Virus record (IMG/VR): IMGVR_UViG_3300046522_000347
Location: 1 to 51,450 of that record
Length of the DNA: 51,450 nucleotides
From: a virus
Strand: one strand, 5' to 3'
How positions within the stretch are numbered: position 1 is the first letter of the stretch; each line of letters starts with the position of its first letter. The notes under the pieces are model-generated. The model searched no databases, was not told the DNA's origin, and saw nothing but the letters and a program-made list of their open reading frames with translations. Shown here piece by piece: positions 7,377-14,950 of this stretch. The position numbers and the translations under genes are program-made.

Positions 7377-9863
7377 ATGTACATCCTTCCTGGGGCGCTC
7401 GCACCCCTTGGACAGTATCGCCAGTTCATCATCGTTCGCCTTAAACCGGCGACGGACGAACGCGGCGCACTGATTCCGGGGAAGCTCGCCAAATATCCAG
7501 CATGGCCGCACGACCAGCCTACGACGCACACCAAAGGCGACGGCACCGTCGTACAGGTCGGCAAATGGGGCATGGTCAGCGCGCACCGGCCCGATGCGTG
7601 GCTGGACTGGCAGACGGCCGCCACGCTCGCCGCAAACGGCCCTATCGGCGGCGATACCGTCGGATGGACTGTCGGCTTCGTGCTGACCGAGAATGATCCC
7701 ATCGGCGTCTATGACCTGGACGCGTGCGCGACGCTCGCGGGCACGTGGAATGACAACGCTCAAGAGATCATGCGGCGCATGCCGGCGGCGATCGAGCTAT
7801 CGCTATCGGGTCAAGGTCTGCACGGTTGGTTCACGTATCAGGGCAAGGCGCCGTCGCACGGCAAGCGCAACACGCATCTCAATATTGAGATGTACACCGA
7901 GGGTCGGTTCATCGCCCTGGGAACCGCTGCGTCCGGCCAGATGCACGACCTCACCGCGTACCTGCCGCAGTTCATCGCCGATTACTTCCCGTACGTGGAA
8001 AGGGACGAAAGCGCCGAGACCTGGACGACCGAGCCCGATCCCGAACACACGGTTCTGTCCGACGAGGACTTGCTTCGCATGGCGATGGCGAGCCAACGCA
8101 AACAGGACGCGAGCGCGGTATTCGGCGACGGGCATCTCGCCCCGAATTTCTCCGACCTGTGGACGCGCAACGTCCCCGTGCTGGCGCGCGCGTTCCCGCC
8201 ACAGTCGCCGGGTAAGGACTTCGACTACAGCAAGGCCGACATGGCGCTCGCGAAAGAGTTGGCCTATTGGACCGGCAAGGACTGCGAGCGCATCGCAAAC
8301 CTGATGATGCAGTCAGGGCTGGTCCGCGACAAATGGTCGCGATCGGTTCACAAGTCGTATTTCCGCGACACGGTGTCGACCGGCGCGGCGTTCTGTTCGG
8401 CCGTCTACAAGGCGCGACCCGTGATGCCGAACGTCCCGCCCGCACCGCCGAGCGGCGGCAAGCTGGAACCTGTGGCGATCACGCATGGGACATTCATCGG
8501 TCGCGAAAACCTCGCAGCCATCTTTAAGGACTGCGTCTACATTCAGGACGACAACGAAATCCTGTTGCCGAACGGCGATATGGTCGACCAGCCGCGATTC
8601 AACGCGAAGTATGCGGGCTACACGTTCATCCTCGACAGCGAGGGGCAGAAGACGACTAAATCCGCCTGGGAAGCGTTTCTTGGCAACCAGTTGATCATGT
8701 TCCCCCGCGTGGAAGGGACCGAGTTTAATCCGCGCCTGGACTTCCAATACGTGGTCGAGCGTGCCGGCCGGCGGTGGGTCAACATCTACAAGGCGCCAAA
8801 GATCGAGCGCGGCCCGGGCGACGTCAAGCCGTTCATGGACCTGTTGCATAAGCTGCTGCCCAACGGCGACGACGCGCTGATCCTGCTGTCCTACATGGCC
8901 GCCGTCGTGCAGTACCCCGGCGTGAAATTCCGTTGGGCGCCGTTCATCCAGGGCACGCAGGGCAACGGCAAATCGACGCTCGTCGAATGCCTGCGGCACG
9001 CGCTCGGGCACAAGTATGTCTTTGCGATCAAAACCGGCATGATCGAAAATGGTTTTAACGCGTGGCTTGAAAAGAACCTTTTGTACATCGCGGACGACAT
9101 CTACAGCGCGAAGGACCGCACCGACATGATGGAATCGCTCAAGAGCCTGATCACCGAGCGCGACCACGCAATCACGCTCAAGGGTATCGACTCGATTCAA
9201 AAGCGCATCTGCGGCAACTTCATGTTCACGGACAACCACAAGGACGCCATGAAGAAACAGGACGATACGCGCCGCATCTGTACCCTGTATTGCGCGCAAC
9301 AGTCGAAATGGGATCGCCAGCGCGACGGGCTCACGAAGGAATACTTCGGCGGCTTCCTGTATCCGTGGCTGGAGAACGGCGGTTACGCCCACGTTGCCGA
9401 CCTGCTGGCGACGATGCCGATCGACGCGCGGTACAACCCCGCCGGCGAGTGTCAAGAAGCGCCCGAGACGAGCGTCACGCGCGAAGCTGTCATCGACGGC
9501 CGCGACGCCCTGGAACACGAGATTTGGGAATGGATCGTCCTGCGTGAACCCGGCTTTGCCGGCGACTTCGTGTCGCACCATATGCTGAAGGCGCGCATGG
9601 CGCAGAACCCACAGTTTGCCAAGATGACGAACCCGCTCAAGATCAAAGAGAAAATGCTGCGCCTGGGCTATGAGCCGCACCGCGCTATGCCCGAGGGCCG
9701 GACACCCGTGTTCGTCCAACCCGACAACACGATGGCCATCCTTTACGTCAAGCGGGACAGCGCAGCGGCCGAGATGAAAGACCCGCACGCGGTTGCGGCG
9801 TTGTACCAGCAGTTGCAGCAGGACGCACAGACCGAACAGACCGCAAGGACATGGGCAGCATGA
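7377..9863 (+). CDS. Primase-polymerase / SF3 helicase fusion
   Basis: An 828-aa replication protein. The N-terminal PrimPol-like (AEP) domain shows DLD (D113, D115) in PIGVYDLDAC, the SGQGLHGW motif (S144-H149) and EMYTEGRFIALGT (residues 171-183). A linker with a second all-helical segment follows (about 260-345). The C-terminal SF3/D5-like helicase has Walker A GTQGNGKST (526-534), Walker B LLYIADDI (568-575), and an arginine-finger-like KQDDTRRI region. It would prime and unwind phage DNA together with the family B polymerase and the ssDNA-binding protein. It starts 4 bp after the TetR-like gene and overlaps the next gene by ATGA. Confidence 0.88.
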   Translation: MYILPGALAPLGQYRQFIIVRLKPATDERGALIPGKLAKYPAWPHDQPTTHTKGDGTVVQVGKWGMVSAHRPDAWLDWQTAATLAANGPIGGDTVGWTVGFVLTENDPIGVYDLDACATLAGTWNDNAQEIMRRMPAAIELSLSGQGLHGWFTYQGKAPSHGKRNTHLNIEMYTEGRFIALGTAASGQMHDLTAYLPQFIADYFPYVERDESAETWTTEPDPEHTVLSDEDLLRMAMASQRKQDASAVFGDGHLAPNFSDLWTRNVPVLARAFPPQSPGKDFDYSKADMALAKELAYWTGKDCERIANLMMQSGLVRDKWSRSVHKSYFRDTVSTGAAFCSAVYKARPVMPNVPPAPPSGGKLEPVAITHGTFIGRENLAAIFKDCVYIQDDNEILLPNGDMVDQPRFNAKYAGYTFILDSEGQKTTKSAWEAFLGNQLIMFPRVEGTEFNPRLDFQYVVERAGRRWVNIYKAPKIERGPGDVKPFMDLLHKLLPNGDDALILLSYMAAVVQYPGVKFRWAPFIQGTQGNGKSTLVECLRHALGHKYVFAIKTGMIENGFNAWLEKNLLYIADDIYSAKDRTDMMESLKSLITERDHAITLKGIDSIQKRICGNFMFTDNHKDAMKKQDDTRRICTLYCAQQSKWDRQRDGLTKEYFGGFLYPWLENGGYAHVADLLATMPIDARYNPAGECQEAPETSVTREAVIDGRDALEHEIWEWIVLREPGFAGDFVSHHMLKARMAQNPQFAKMTNPLKIKEKMLRLGYEPHRAMPEGRTPVFVQPDNTMAILYVKRDSAAAEMKDPHAVAALYQQLQQDAQTEQTARTWAA

Positions 9864-10612
9864 GCATCGTAAAAATCCTAGTCCCGATCAGCGGCGGGAA
9901 AGACAGTCAAGCGGCGCTCAAGTTGGCGGTGCTAACCCACGGCGCGGAGAACGTCCGGGGGCTGTTCAACGACACCAACTTCGAACATTACCTAACGTAT
10001 CTCCACGTGGTGAAGCTGGCGACCCTGTACGGCGACATACAGATCGATTACGTGTGCGGCGGGTCGGTTCTGGAGCAAGTCCGACGCTTTAAGCGCTTTC
10101 CAGGCGGCGGGGCGCGGCATTGCACCGACTACCTGAAGATTCGCCAAACGCGTGAGTACCTAAAGCGACTAGCGACGGAACAGGGCTCGGGGTTTGAGGT
10201 CTGGTACGGCATGCGCAGCAGCGAAAGCAACGAACGCAAACAGCGCTACGCGGGGAAGGTCTGCGAAGAGTTGTATCCAGCGCACGAGATCATGCCGTCC
10301 AAATACCCCAAGTATTTGCAGAAGATGGGGGTCATGTTCCGTCTGTGCATCCTGAATTGGTCGAAGGAAGACGTTATCGAGTTCGTCGGTAAAGAGGACT
10401 TGAACCCGCTATACGACACCTTCGACCGTGTCGGATGCTTCCCGTGCCTCGCGGCCGGGGACGCGCACAAGGAGAAAGCGTTTGCCTACGACGACTTCGG
10501 TCGATCCCAGTATCAACAGGTGATCACCGTTTCGAAAGAGATCGGAAAATCCGTTTGGACGTCGAAGGGCGGCAAAGAGCGCAACGAAGGTTGCATGATC
10601 TGCCAAATTTAA
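9860..10612 (+). CDS. PAPS reductase-like ATP-pyrophosphatase
   Basis: A 250-aa protein of the PAPS reductase/adenine-nucleotide alpha hydrolase family. The PP-loop SGGKDS is at residues 11-16 and a YGMRSSES motif lies in the centre. Cysteine pairs follow at GCFPC and at the very C-terminus (EGCMIC), which could hold an Fe-S cluster or zinc. Phage members lack a clear sulfate-assimilation context and are suspected in nucleic-acid modification or thiolation; no dnd partners are visible here. ATG 9860 overlaps the primase stop (ATGA) and has AAGGA ten bases upstream. Confidence 0.85.
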   Translation: MSIVKILVPISGGKDSQAALKLAVLTHGAENVRGLFNDTNFEHYLTYLHVVKLATLYGDIQIDYVCGGSVLEQVRRFKRFPGGGARHCTDYLKIRQTREYLKRLATEQGSGFEVWYGMRSSESNERKQRYAGKVCEELYPAHEIMPSKYPKYLQKMGVMFRLCILNWSKEDVIEFVGKEDLNPLYDTFDRVGCFPCLAAGDAHKEKAFAYDDFGRSQYQQVITVSKEIGKSVWTSKGGKERNEGCMICQI

Positions 10613-10621
10613 AGGGTGAGC

Positions 10622-10834
10622 ATGAGCACGAAGAGCAAAGAACTACGAGAGGGTATCGGCGCATGGCTGGCGTGGCGTACCACTGGCGACGAGGACAAAT
10701 ACGAGGCGTATAGCCGCCATTTGGACGGTTTGAGCGCTCGATATGGCCGCGACCGCGTGCGCGCCACCTACCGCCGGTATCGGGGCGCAGTGACGATCCT
10801 TATCAAAGACGGCGTTATCTATCGGAGGCTGTAA
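10622..10834 (+). CDS. Hypothetical protein, 70 aa
   Basis: A small basic protein (REGIGAWLAWRTTGDEDKYEAY...RATYRRYRG). An AAAGGGTG Shine-Dalgarno favours ATG 10622 over the in-frame GTG 10616. Its stop overlaps the next ATG (TAATG). No family recognised. Confidence 0.65.
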   Translation: MSTKSKELREGIGAWLAWRTTGDEDKYEAYSRHLDGLSARYGRDRVRATYRRYRGAVTILIKDGVIYRRL

Positions 10835-11034
10835 TGAGCGGCGACATCTACACGGTTGGGGACGGCAAACTAACGCAGCTTGCGCAGCGTGAGGACGGCG
10901 TATGGTTCATCCGTCGTAGGTGGCGCGGCGTATGGGGGAAGTGGCAGGAATCGGGCCGCAAGTGCCCGTATGAGTTCGGCAAGTATCGTGCGCCTGGGGC
11001 GGGCAAAGCGAGGCTTCCCGATGTCGCAATTTAA
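10834..11034 (+). CDS. Hypothetical protein, 66 aa
   Basis: A short, Trp/Arg-rich protein with a beta-rich centre (DGVWFIRRRWRGVWGKWQES). It is translationally coupled to the preceding gene by a one-base overlap. No family recognised. Confidence 0.6.
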   Translation: MSGDIYTVGDGKLTQLAQREDGVWFIRRRWRGVWGKWQESGRKCPYEFGKYRAPGAGKARLPDVAI

Positions 11035-11060
11035 TCTTAACCGATCATGGATATTCGAAC

Positions 11061-11276
11061 ATGAAAGTAACTATCAAGTATTGCACCCCGGCGATGCTGT
11101 CCGCGTTGACCGAACTCAAGAAGGGCGCACCGTGTCCGGCACCGCTGCGCGAAACGTTGCGGGCGCGAGGATGGATGCACAAGGACGGGACCATTGCCGC
11201 AAAGGGTCTTGCGTATCTAAACGGTCGTGATATGATGGCCGCTCAATCAACCAATCAAGGAGGTCATCATGCGTAA
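11061..11276 (+). CDS. Hypothetical protein, 71 aa
   Basis: A small protein with a winged-helix-like flavour: alternating helix (MLSALTELKKG), then LRETLRARGWMHKDGTIAAKGLAYLNG, which resembles the recognition helix and wing of small restriction or phage regulators. This is only a weak resemblance. Its last codons overlap the next gene by 8 bases. Confidence 0.55.
   Translation: MKVTIKYCTPAMLSALTELKKGAPCPAPLRETLRARGWMHKDGTIAAKGLAYLNGRDMMAAQSTNQGGHHA
11209..11236 (+). promoter_or_regulatory. Possible promoter for the 54-aa gene
   Basis: TTGCGT (11209-11214) and TATGAT (11231-11236) are separated by 16 bp, lying inside the end of the 71-aa gene. They are followed by a perfect Shine-Dalgarno (AAGGAGGT, 11257-11264) for ATG 11269. 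Confidence 0.35.
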
Positions 11277-11433
11277 AGGTGCAAAAGTAACGGTCCGTAT
11301 GCCGAAGGGTCCGAACCGCGAGGGCAAGTTCGTGGGCGAGGAAACCAATCGCGGTTTGTGGTACATCATCCAGCCGCCCGAGAAGGGCGCGCAACCGTTC
11401 AAGGTCCGACCCGCAACCGTGACCGTGCTGTAA
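11269..11433 (+). CDS. Hypothetical KOW-like small protein, 54 aa
   Basis: It begins with RKGAKVTVRMPKGPNREGKF and ends with KVRPATVTVL, a small beta-barrel-like pattern reminiscent of KOW/SH3 folds. It has the strongest ribosome-binding site in the region (AAGGAGGT with 4-base spacing to ATG 11269), suggesting high expression. It is the last gene before the terminator. Confidence 0.65.
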   Translation: MRKGAKVTVRMPKGPNREGKFVGEETNRGLWYIIQPPEKGAQPFKVRPATVTVL

Positions 11434-11440
11434 AAGAAAA

Positions 11441-11462
11441 CCCCGCCGAAGCGGGGATTTTT
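11441..11462. terminator. Rho-independent terminator, bidirectional
   Basis: CCCCGC-CGAA-GCGGGG is a 6-bp GC stem with a tetraloop, followed by ATTTTTA on the plus strand and preceded by AAAA (TTTT on the minus strand). It separates the convergent early plus operon from the accessory minus operon. The same hairpin sequence is reused at 48677-48692. Confidence 0.85.
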
Positions 11463-11859
11463 ATTTCTGGAACATCCAACTTAGCAACTCGTCCGGCATG
11501 GGCGGCTTTCTACGCAGCACCCTCTGACCCATCAAATAGCGTTCGTACCGTTCCGGGTCTTTCTTCAATCTGGCGTAACTGTCGGCCTTACGGTGGGCGC
11601 CCGTCTTCGCCGCAGGCTTCGGAACGCTCTTGCCTGGGCCGCTGCGCAATACCGGGATGTAGGGGCCGTCATTGCCGCCGCGCGTCCAGTCGACCACGTG
11701 GGCGAGATCGTTGTTCAGGAAATACGTGATGTAGCCGCGCACGCTGTTACGCTGCAGGGCGATATGGTCGGCAATTTCCCATTGGTTCATATCGCGACCC
11801 TTCAGTGCGACCGTTATTTTCTTGACGCGTTCCCGCGTGCGGACGTCTGCGACCTTCAT
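11461..11859 (-). CDS. Winged-helix DNA-binding protein
   Basis: A 132-aa protein. The N-terminal 55 residues form a winged helix (MNQWEIADHIALQRNSVRGY, then ITYFLNNDLAHVVDW) followed by a GPYIPVLRSGPG wing and a basic C-terminal tail. ATG 11859 overlaps the upstream gene's stop (ATGA); longer in-frame starts would intrude into that gene. It is probably a regulator and resembles its upstream neighbour in fold, so the two may be a diverged tandem pair. Confidence 0.7.
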   Translation of the reverse strand: MKVADVRTRERVKKITVALKGRDMNQWEIADHIALQRNSVRGYITYFLNNDLAHVVDWTRGGNDGPYIPVLRSGPGKSVPKPAAKTGAHRKADSYARLKKDPERYERYLMGQRVLRRKPPMPDELLSWMFQK

Positions 11860-12158
11860 TGGTTGCGTCTCCGGTAGTCGCGCATGACCTGCGCGTGTGT
11901 CTTGATTGGCGGTTGCGGGGCGTTCTTGCCGTATCCCCATCGATATATGGCCCAACGTACGCCGTTCGCCGCTGGGGGCGTCCAGGCGCGTATATGCAGC
12001 TTGCGCGCCCATTTGAGATGGTCAAGGTAGGCGCACAAGGATTGCTGCCGCGTGACGTGCATCTTTGCTGCCAGTTGTTGGCGCGTCAAATCCTCGTCTA
12101 GCAAAAGGTCGAGAATCTGACGCATACGGTACACGCTGCGCGAGTCGGTCGGCTTCAT
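11856..12158 (-). CDS. Winged-helix DNA-binding protein
   Basis: A 100-aa protein with a MarR/MerR-like winged-helix pattern: MRQILDLLLDEDLTRQQLAA, then KMHVTRQQSLCAYLDHLKWA and a WAIYRWGYG wing. ATG 12158 overlaps the previous stop (TGATG), and GTG 12161 is also possible. It is the second regulator-like gene at the end of the accessory operon. Confidence 0.7.
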   Translation of the reverse strand: MKPTDSRSVYRMRQILDLLLDEDLTRQQLAAKMHVTRQQSLCAYLDHLKWARKLHIRAWTPPAANGVRWAIYRWGYGKNAPQPPIKTHAQVMRDYRRRNQ

Positions 12159-12415
12159 CACTTAAGCGAACATTCCGCGATGATTCCCGTCCGGCCTGCA
12201 AAAGCTGCGTCGACCTCTGCGGGTCTGAAGTCGGGCTCAGGGCGCCCGGCGTGGCCCCAGTTCACCCACGCTCGGACAACCTTGCCGTGCTCGCGGTATT
12301 TCCCTGCTACCTGGGCAGCGTTACTCCCGCTCAGGCGCACCAACCACACGCGCTGACCCTCGTTGAAGTGTCGAGTGCGGAACGGCATCGTTGCCGCAAG
12401 TGCTGTAACGTTCAT
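12158..12415 (-). CDS. Hypothetical protein, 85 aa
   Basis: Not recognised. The central part (RHFNEGQRVWLVRLSGSNAA...GKVVRAWVNWG) looks like a small beta barrel. AAGGAAG eight bases upstream supports ATG 12415; the in-frame ATG 12448 would add 11 residues but has no Shine-Dalgarno. Confidence 0.6.
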   Translation of the reverse strand: MNVTALAATMPFRTRHFNEGQRVWLVRLSGSNAAQVAGKYREHGKVVRAWVNWGHAGRPEPDFRPAEVDAAFAGRTGIIAECSLK

Positions 12416-12524
12416 GGCAGTGTCTTCCTTGATTGCAGTTGTGCTCATCGCACGTGCTGGCCGGCATGCTGCGCTGGACCGTGTACCACACGATGAGCAC
12501 CCCGACCAGCACGAGGGTGATCAT
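12321..12524 (-). CDS. Possible small membrane protein
   Basis: ATG 12524 overlaps the stop of the upstream gene (ATGA). The first 17 residues (MITLVLVGVLIVWYTVQ) form one clear transmembrane helix. The frame then runs for about 50 Cys/His-rich residues overlapping the next gene out of frame, so only the N-terminal part looks like real coding sequence. Either it is a genuine overlapping gene, or an indel has destroyed its natural stop. Confidence 0.4.
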   Translation of the reverse strand: MITLVLVGVLIVWYTVQRSMPASTCDEHNCNQGRHCHERYSTCGNDAVPHSTLQRGSARVVGAPERE

Positions 12525-12691
12525 TTCGTGCACTGCTGGACGTTGAAGTCCAAGCGCACCATTCCCCCGCGCGCGTTGCATTCGCGGGCAAACGCGTTGT
12601 TCTCTTTGCGAATCTCGTCCTGATGCTTCACCGTGAAGACCACGGCAGCGGCGAGACACCAGCATGCGAACATTCCGGCGACGTATTTCAT
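12521..12691 (-). CDS. Small membrane or secreted protein, 56 aa
   Basis: The N-terminal hydrophobic segment (MKYVAGMFACWCLAAAVVFT) is a transmembrane helix or signal peptide. A charged helix and a two-Cys C-terminus (ECNARGG...VQQC) follow. It overlaps both neighbours by ATGA junctions. Confidence 0.6.
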   Translation of the reverse strand: MKYVAGMFACWCLAAAVVFTVKHQDEIRKENNAFARECNARGGMVRLDFNVQQCTK

Positions 12692-13083
12692 TTGCGGGCC
12701 TCGCGCACGGTTACGACGTCGCGGTGATTGCCCATTGCCGGCGGATAGTCCGATACCTGCTCGATCGTGATGACGATGCCCATGCGGCGCGCTTCTGCGC
12801 ACCAACGTTCGATAGTCTGCCGATACGCTTCCATAGTCTCGGCGGTGTATTCCGGCTTGAACTGTTCGTTGCGTACCGCGTAACCGTGTTCGACCATTTG
12901 ATCATCTTCCCAACCCTGGGCGCGGAATGCCGAGTACGTGCCGTAGGACCGCCCGAGATCGGTCATCTCCAGGTCGTCGGGTTGGTTGAACGTAAGCGGT
13001 CCAGGCGGGGTGAACGATGCGAGCGCACGCCCGACGCGTTGACCCAAGACGCCGAACGTTTTAGTGGGTTTGTGGTTGCTCAT
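12688..13083 (-). CDS. Hypothetical protein with GWxDD module, 131 aa
   Basis: The middle contains YSAFRAQGWEDDQMVEHGYA, the same peptide pattern seen in the ssDNA-binding protein (twice) and in the junction gene. A helical C-terminus follows (MEAYRQTIERWCAEARRMGI). The function is unknown, but the shared module suggests it meets the same partner as the replication proteins. It is coupled to neighbours by ATGA overlaps. Confidence 0.65.
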   Translation of the reverse strand: MSNHKPTKTFGVLGQRVGRALASFTPPGPLTFNQPDDLEMTDLGRSYGTYSAFRAQGWEDDQMVEHGYAVRNEQFKPEYTAETMEAYRQTIERWCAEARRMGIVITIEQVSDYPPAMGNHRDVVTVREARK

Positions 13084-13370
13084 AGTCGAATCTCCTTGGT
13101 GAAAATGGTCCGGCCGCCGTTCCATACGGTGACTTGCGGGCCGTTGAATGTCACGTCGCCGGGCGGCAGTGTGCCGAGTTGCTGCACGAGGATGGCCGCT
13201 ATTTCCATCGCGCCGGCAACGACCGCGTAATCGTCGCTCGTCTCGCAAGCTGTCAGGGCAAGCGGGCCGTTGCGGTGGATCGTGTGCCACGCGCTGCGGG
13301 CGTTGTCGTCGCACACGTTGGCGCGATACCAGTTCAGCAGGGCGCGGGCGAGGGGCGAAGCTTGGGTCAT
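13080..13370 (-). CDS. Hypothetical protein, 96 aa
   Basis: A helical protein (PLARALLNWYRANVCDDNAR, then YAVVAGAMEIAAILVQQLG) with a short beta end. ATG 13370 overlaps the stop of the 37-aa gene. No family recognised. Confidence 0.6.
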   Translation of the reverse strand: MTQASPLARALLNWYRANVCDDNARSAWHTIHRNGPLALTACETSDDYAVVAGAMEIAAILVQQLGTLPPGDVTFNGPQVTVWNGGRTIFTKEIRL

Positions 13371-13480
13371 TTGGTGAACTTGCGAACCCAACCGACATTG
13401 ATGACGTAGACCAGATCGCCGCGTTCGCTTTGGCGATTCCAGATGTAACCGTACTTCAGGTCGTAACCGATACGCTCCAT
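13367..13480 (-). CDS. Small protein, 37 aa
   Basis: It reads MERIGYDLKYGYIWN... and ends VGWVRKFTK. AAGGGG six bases upstream of ATG 13480 and the ATGA overlap with the next gene support it. It is the first gene after the 13533-13561 promoter. Confidence 0.6.
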   Translation of the reverse strand: MERIGYDLKYGYIWNRQSERGDLVYVINVGWVRKFTK

Positions 13481-13521
13481 GATCAACCCCTTCTATCTAC
13501 CGGCCCCGCACCGTGCGTCGC

Positions 13522-13564
13522 CCATGTGTTGAACTATACGCCCATTATTCGTATTGGTCAACAA
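13522..13564. repeat. 43-bp direct repeat, copy 1 (promoter)
   Basis: Identical over 43 bp to 15645-15687. Each copy carries a complete promoter for the minus strand, so two sub-operons of small genes are driven by the same control element. Confidence 0.9.
13533..13561 (-). promoter_or_regulatory. Sigma70-like promoter of the downstream accessory sub-operon
   Basis: Minus strand: TTGACC (13561-13556), 17-bp spacer, TATAGT (13538-13533). It overlaps the end of the 65-aa gene and precedes the 37-aa gene. Confidence 0.75.
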
Positions 13565-13742
13565 CCTGTTGCGCATCGTTGAGCGCTTCATCGAATGCAA
13601 ATACGGTGGCGTCATCTCGCATTCGATGGGCAAGGGCGCGCAACGCATTGAACACGCGTTCGAACTCTTCGTATTGCACGAACTGTCCGTCCTTGCGCTG
13701 TTCCATGTACGCGCCGTAAGGGTCGTATCGTTCGACGGTCAT
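13545..13742 (-). CDS. Hypothetical protein, 65 aa
   Basis: An acidic helical protein (YDPYGAYMEQRKDGQFVQYE...FERVFNALRALAHRMRDDAT). ATG 13742 overlaps the upstream stop and has GAGG eight bases upstream. Its end runs into the 43-bp promoter repeat. Confidence 0.6.
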   Translation of the reverse strand: MTVERYDPYGAYMEQRKDGQFVQYEEFERVFNALRALAHRMRDDATVFAFDEALNDAQQVVDQYE

Positions 13743-13855
13743 AACGACCTCGCAATCTCGACTGGCGGGGACATGCCGTCCAGCCACCCGAACGACTGTG
13801 CCAGCAGCAACGCGGCGATCAGGGCGAGATACATCGTCACGGTGCGGCGGATCAT
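13739..13855 (-). CDS. Small membrane protein, 38 aa
   Basis: One transmembrane helix (MYLALIAALLLAQSFGWL) after a short basic N-terminus. It overlaps both neighbours through ATGA junctions. Function unknown. Confidence 0.55.
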   Translation of the reverse strand: MIRRTVTMYLALIAALLLAQSFGWLDGMSPPVEIARSL

Positions 13856-14046
13856 AATGCCTCCTTGGTGACGCGCTCGGCTTCGAACTGGTACATCGTG
13901 CCCCCGTTGGAACCTGCTACATAATAGCCCCGGAAGCGGACCTCTACGCCGCGTCGCCCCAGTTCAGCAACGATGGGGTTGATCTGATCCATCAGCATGC
14001 GGCCGGCGTCGGCGAGTTCTTTGTCGGATTGGTCGCGGATGCTCAT
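13852..14046 (-). CDS. Hypothetical protein, 64 aa
   Basis: An N-terminal helix (KELADAGRMLMDQINPIVAE) followed by a beta part (VEVRFRGYYVAGSNGGTMYQ). It is coupled by ATGA to both neighbours. No family recognised. Confidence 0.6.
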   Translation of the reverse strand: MSIRDQSDKELADAGRMLMDQINPIVAELGRRGVEVRFRGYYVAGSNGGTMYQFEAERVTKEAL

Positions 14047-14228
14047 TTGCGTTCCTTTTTGATCTTGAGGTTAAAGAGTTCCCAATACGCGGCGTCCATC
14101 TTGGAGTCGCCGCCTTCCCATTTCTGCCACGTGCGCAGGTTCTTATGCAGCAGTTCGGCCGCCTGGGTTTGCGTGAGCCCGGCGTCGTTGCGGACGCGGG
14201 CGATCTGTTGTGGGGTTGGCGTGGTCAT
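14043..14228 (-). CDS. XRE-type helix-turn-helix regulator, 61 aa
   Basis: A compact HTH domain: PQQIARVRNDAGLTQTQAAE, then LLHKNLRTWQKWEGGDSKMD. This is the pattern of small phage XRE/Cro-like regulators (helix 2 LTQTQAAELL, recognition helix LRTWQKWE). AAGGAG precedes ATG 14228. It is the best candidate for a regulator of the accessory or early promoters, although no operator is proven. Confidence 0.75.
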   Translation of the reverse strand: MTTPTPQQIARVRNDAGLTQTQAAELLHKNLRTWQKWEGGDSKMDAAYWELFNLKIKKERK

Positions 14229-14404
14229 AATCCGCTCCTTGCCGCCCCGTGGCGGGAGAGACCGCAGGCGCAGAGATAACGCCCGTGTCGCTTGATGCTG
14301 ACCATCGTCCCGTTGCTGTTCACCTTGATCGACTTGAGAGTCACGTCCGACAACCATTCCCACTTGTGCCGGGCGTACTGCGTGCATGGTGGCTGCTTGG
14401 TCAT
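14225..14404 (-). CDS. Hypothetical protein, 59 aa
   Basis: It begins TKQPPCTQYARHKWEWLSDV and ends with a CAC pair near GRYLCACGLSRHG, so a small zinc site is possible. It is coupled by ATGA overlaps on both sides. Confidence 0.55.
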   Translation of the reverse strand: MTKQPPCTQYARHKWEWLSDVTLKSIKVNSNGTMVSIKRHGRYLCACGLSRHGAARSGL

Positions 14405-14874
14405 AGCAGCCCCGCTTTGCGTGCGCGATCGACGAGCGCCAAACCTTTGGTGAAGTTATTGGGGTGGCCATCAATGGTGGCGCGCGGCGGGTCGGTAAAG
14501 TCTTTCACCGCTGCGAGCAACTCTTCGTACGTGGGTGGGTTGGGCGGCGACAACGTGTCGACGAGGCGTCCGATCAAGTCGCGTTCGGTGATGGTCGGCA
14601 CGCTTCCGCCCAACCATGCGCGGGCCGCTTTGATCAGGTCGGCGAGGTTTTCGTCGGATACTTTCGGGTCCGGAACTTCGACGTCGAACGTGTAACCCGA
14701 AGCGTGGTTGGTTGCGATAATGTTCGGCAGTTCAACGTGCAATGCCGCCGTGACCAGATTGATAGTCTTATCGATCGCTGCGATAGCATTCAGAACTGCG
14801 CGAGGGGCCGAATTGATTCCGGCGAAGATGACATCGCCCGGTTTGAGTTCGTCGGCGCGTTTAGTGATGATCAT
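14401..14874 (-). CDS. Hypothetical protein, 157 aa
   Basis: The N-terminal 55 residues look like a small beta barrel (ADELKPGDVIFAGINSAPRA...), and the second half is helical (SDENLADLIKAARAWLGG and PTYEELLAAVKDFTDP). AAGGAG lies upstream of ATG 14874, inside the 29-aa gene. Function not recognised. Confidence 0.65.
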   Translation of the reverse strand: MIITKRADELKPGDVIFAGINSAPRAVLNAIAAIDKTINLVTAALHVELPNIIATNHASGYTFDVEVPDPKVSDENLADLIKAARAWLGGSVPTITERDLIGRLVDTLSPPNPPTYEELLAAVKDFTDPPRATIDGHPNNFTKGLALVDRARKAGLL

Positions 14875-14950
14875 TTTGTTCCATCTCCTTGAGTTTGGCT
14901 TCGAATTCGGCGTCGTGACGGCGCTCGATATAGAGGGCTGCGACGATCAT
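14861..14950 (-). CDS. Very small protein, 29 aa
   Basis: It reads MIVAALYIERRHDAEFEAKL and ends QNDHH. ATG 14950 overlaps the upstream stop (ATGA), and its 3' end carries the ribosome-binding site of the 157-aa gene, so it may act mainly as a translational coupler. Confidence 0.45.
   Translation of the reverse strand: MIVAALYIERRHDAEFEAKLKEMEQNDHH

Noticed and set aside
14043-14228. Lysogeny repressor
   Set aside because: The 61-aa XRE-type protein lacks a cleavage or dimerisation domain, and no integrase or divergent cro/cI arrangement is seen, so I do not call a lysogeny module.
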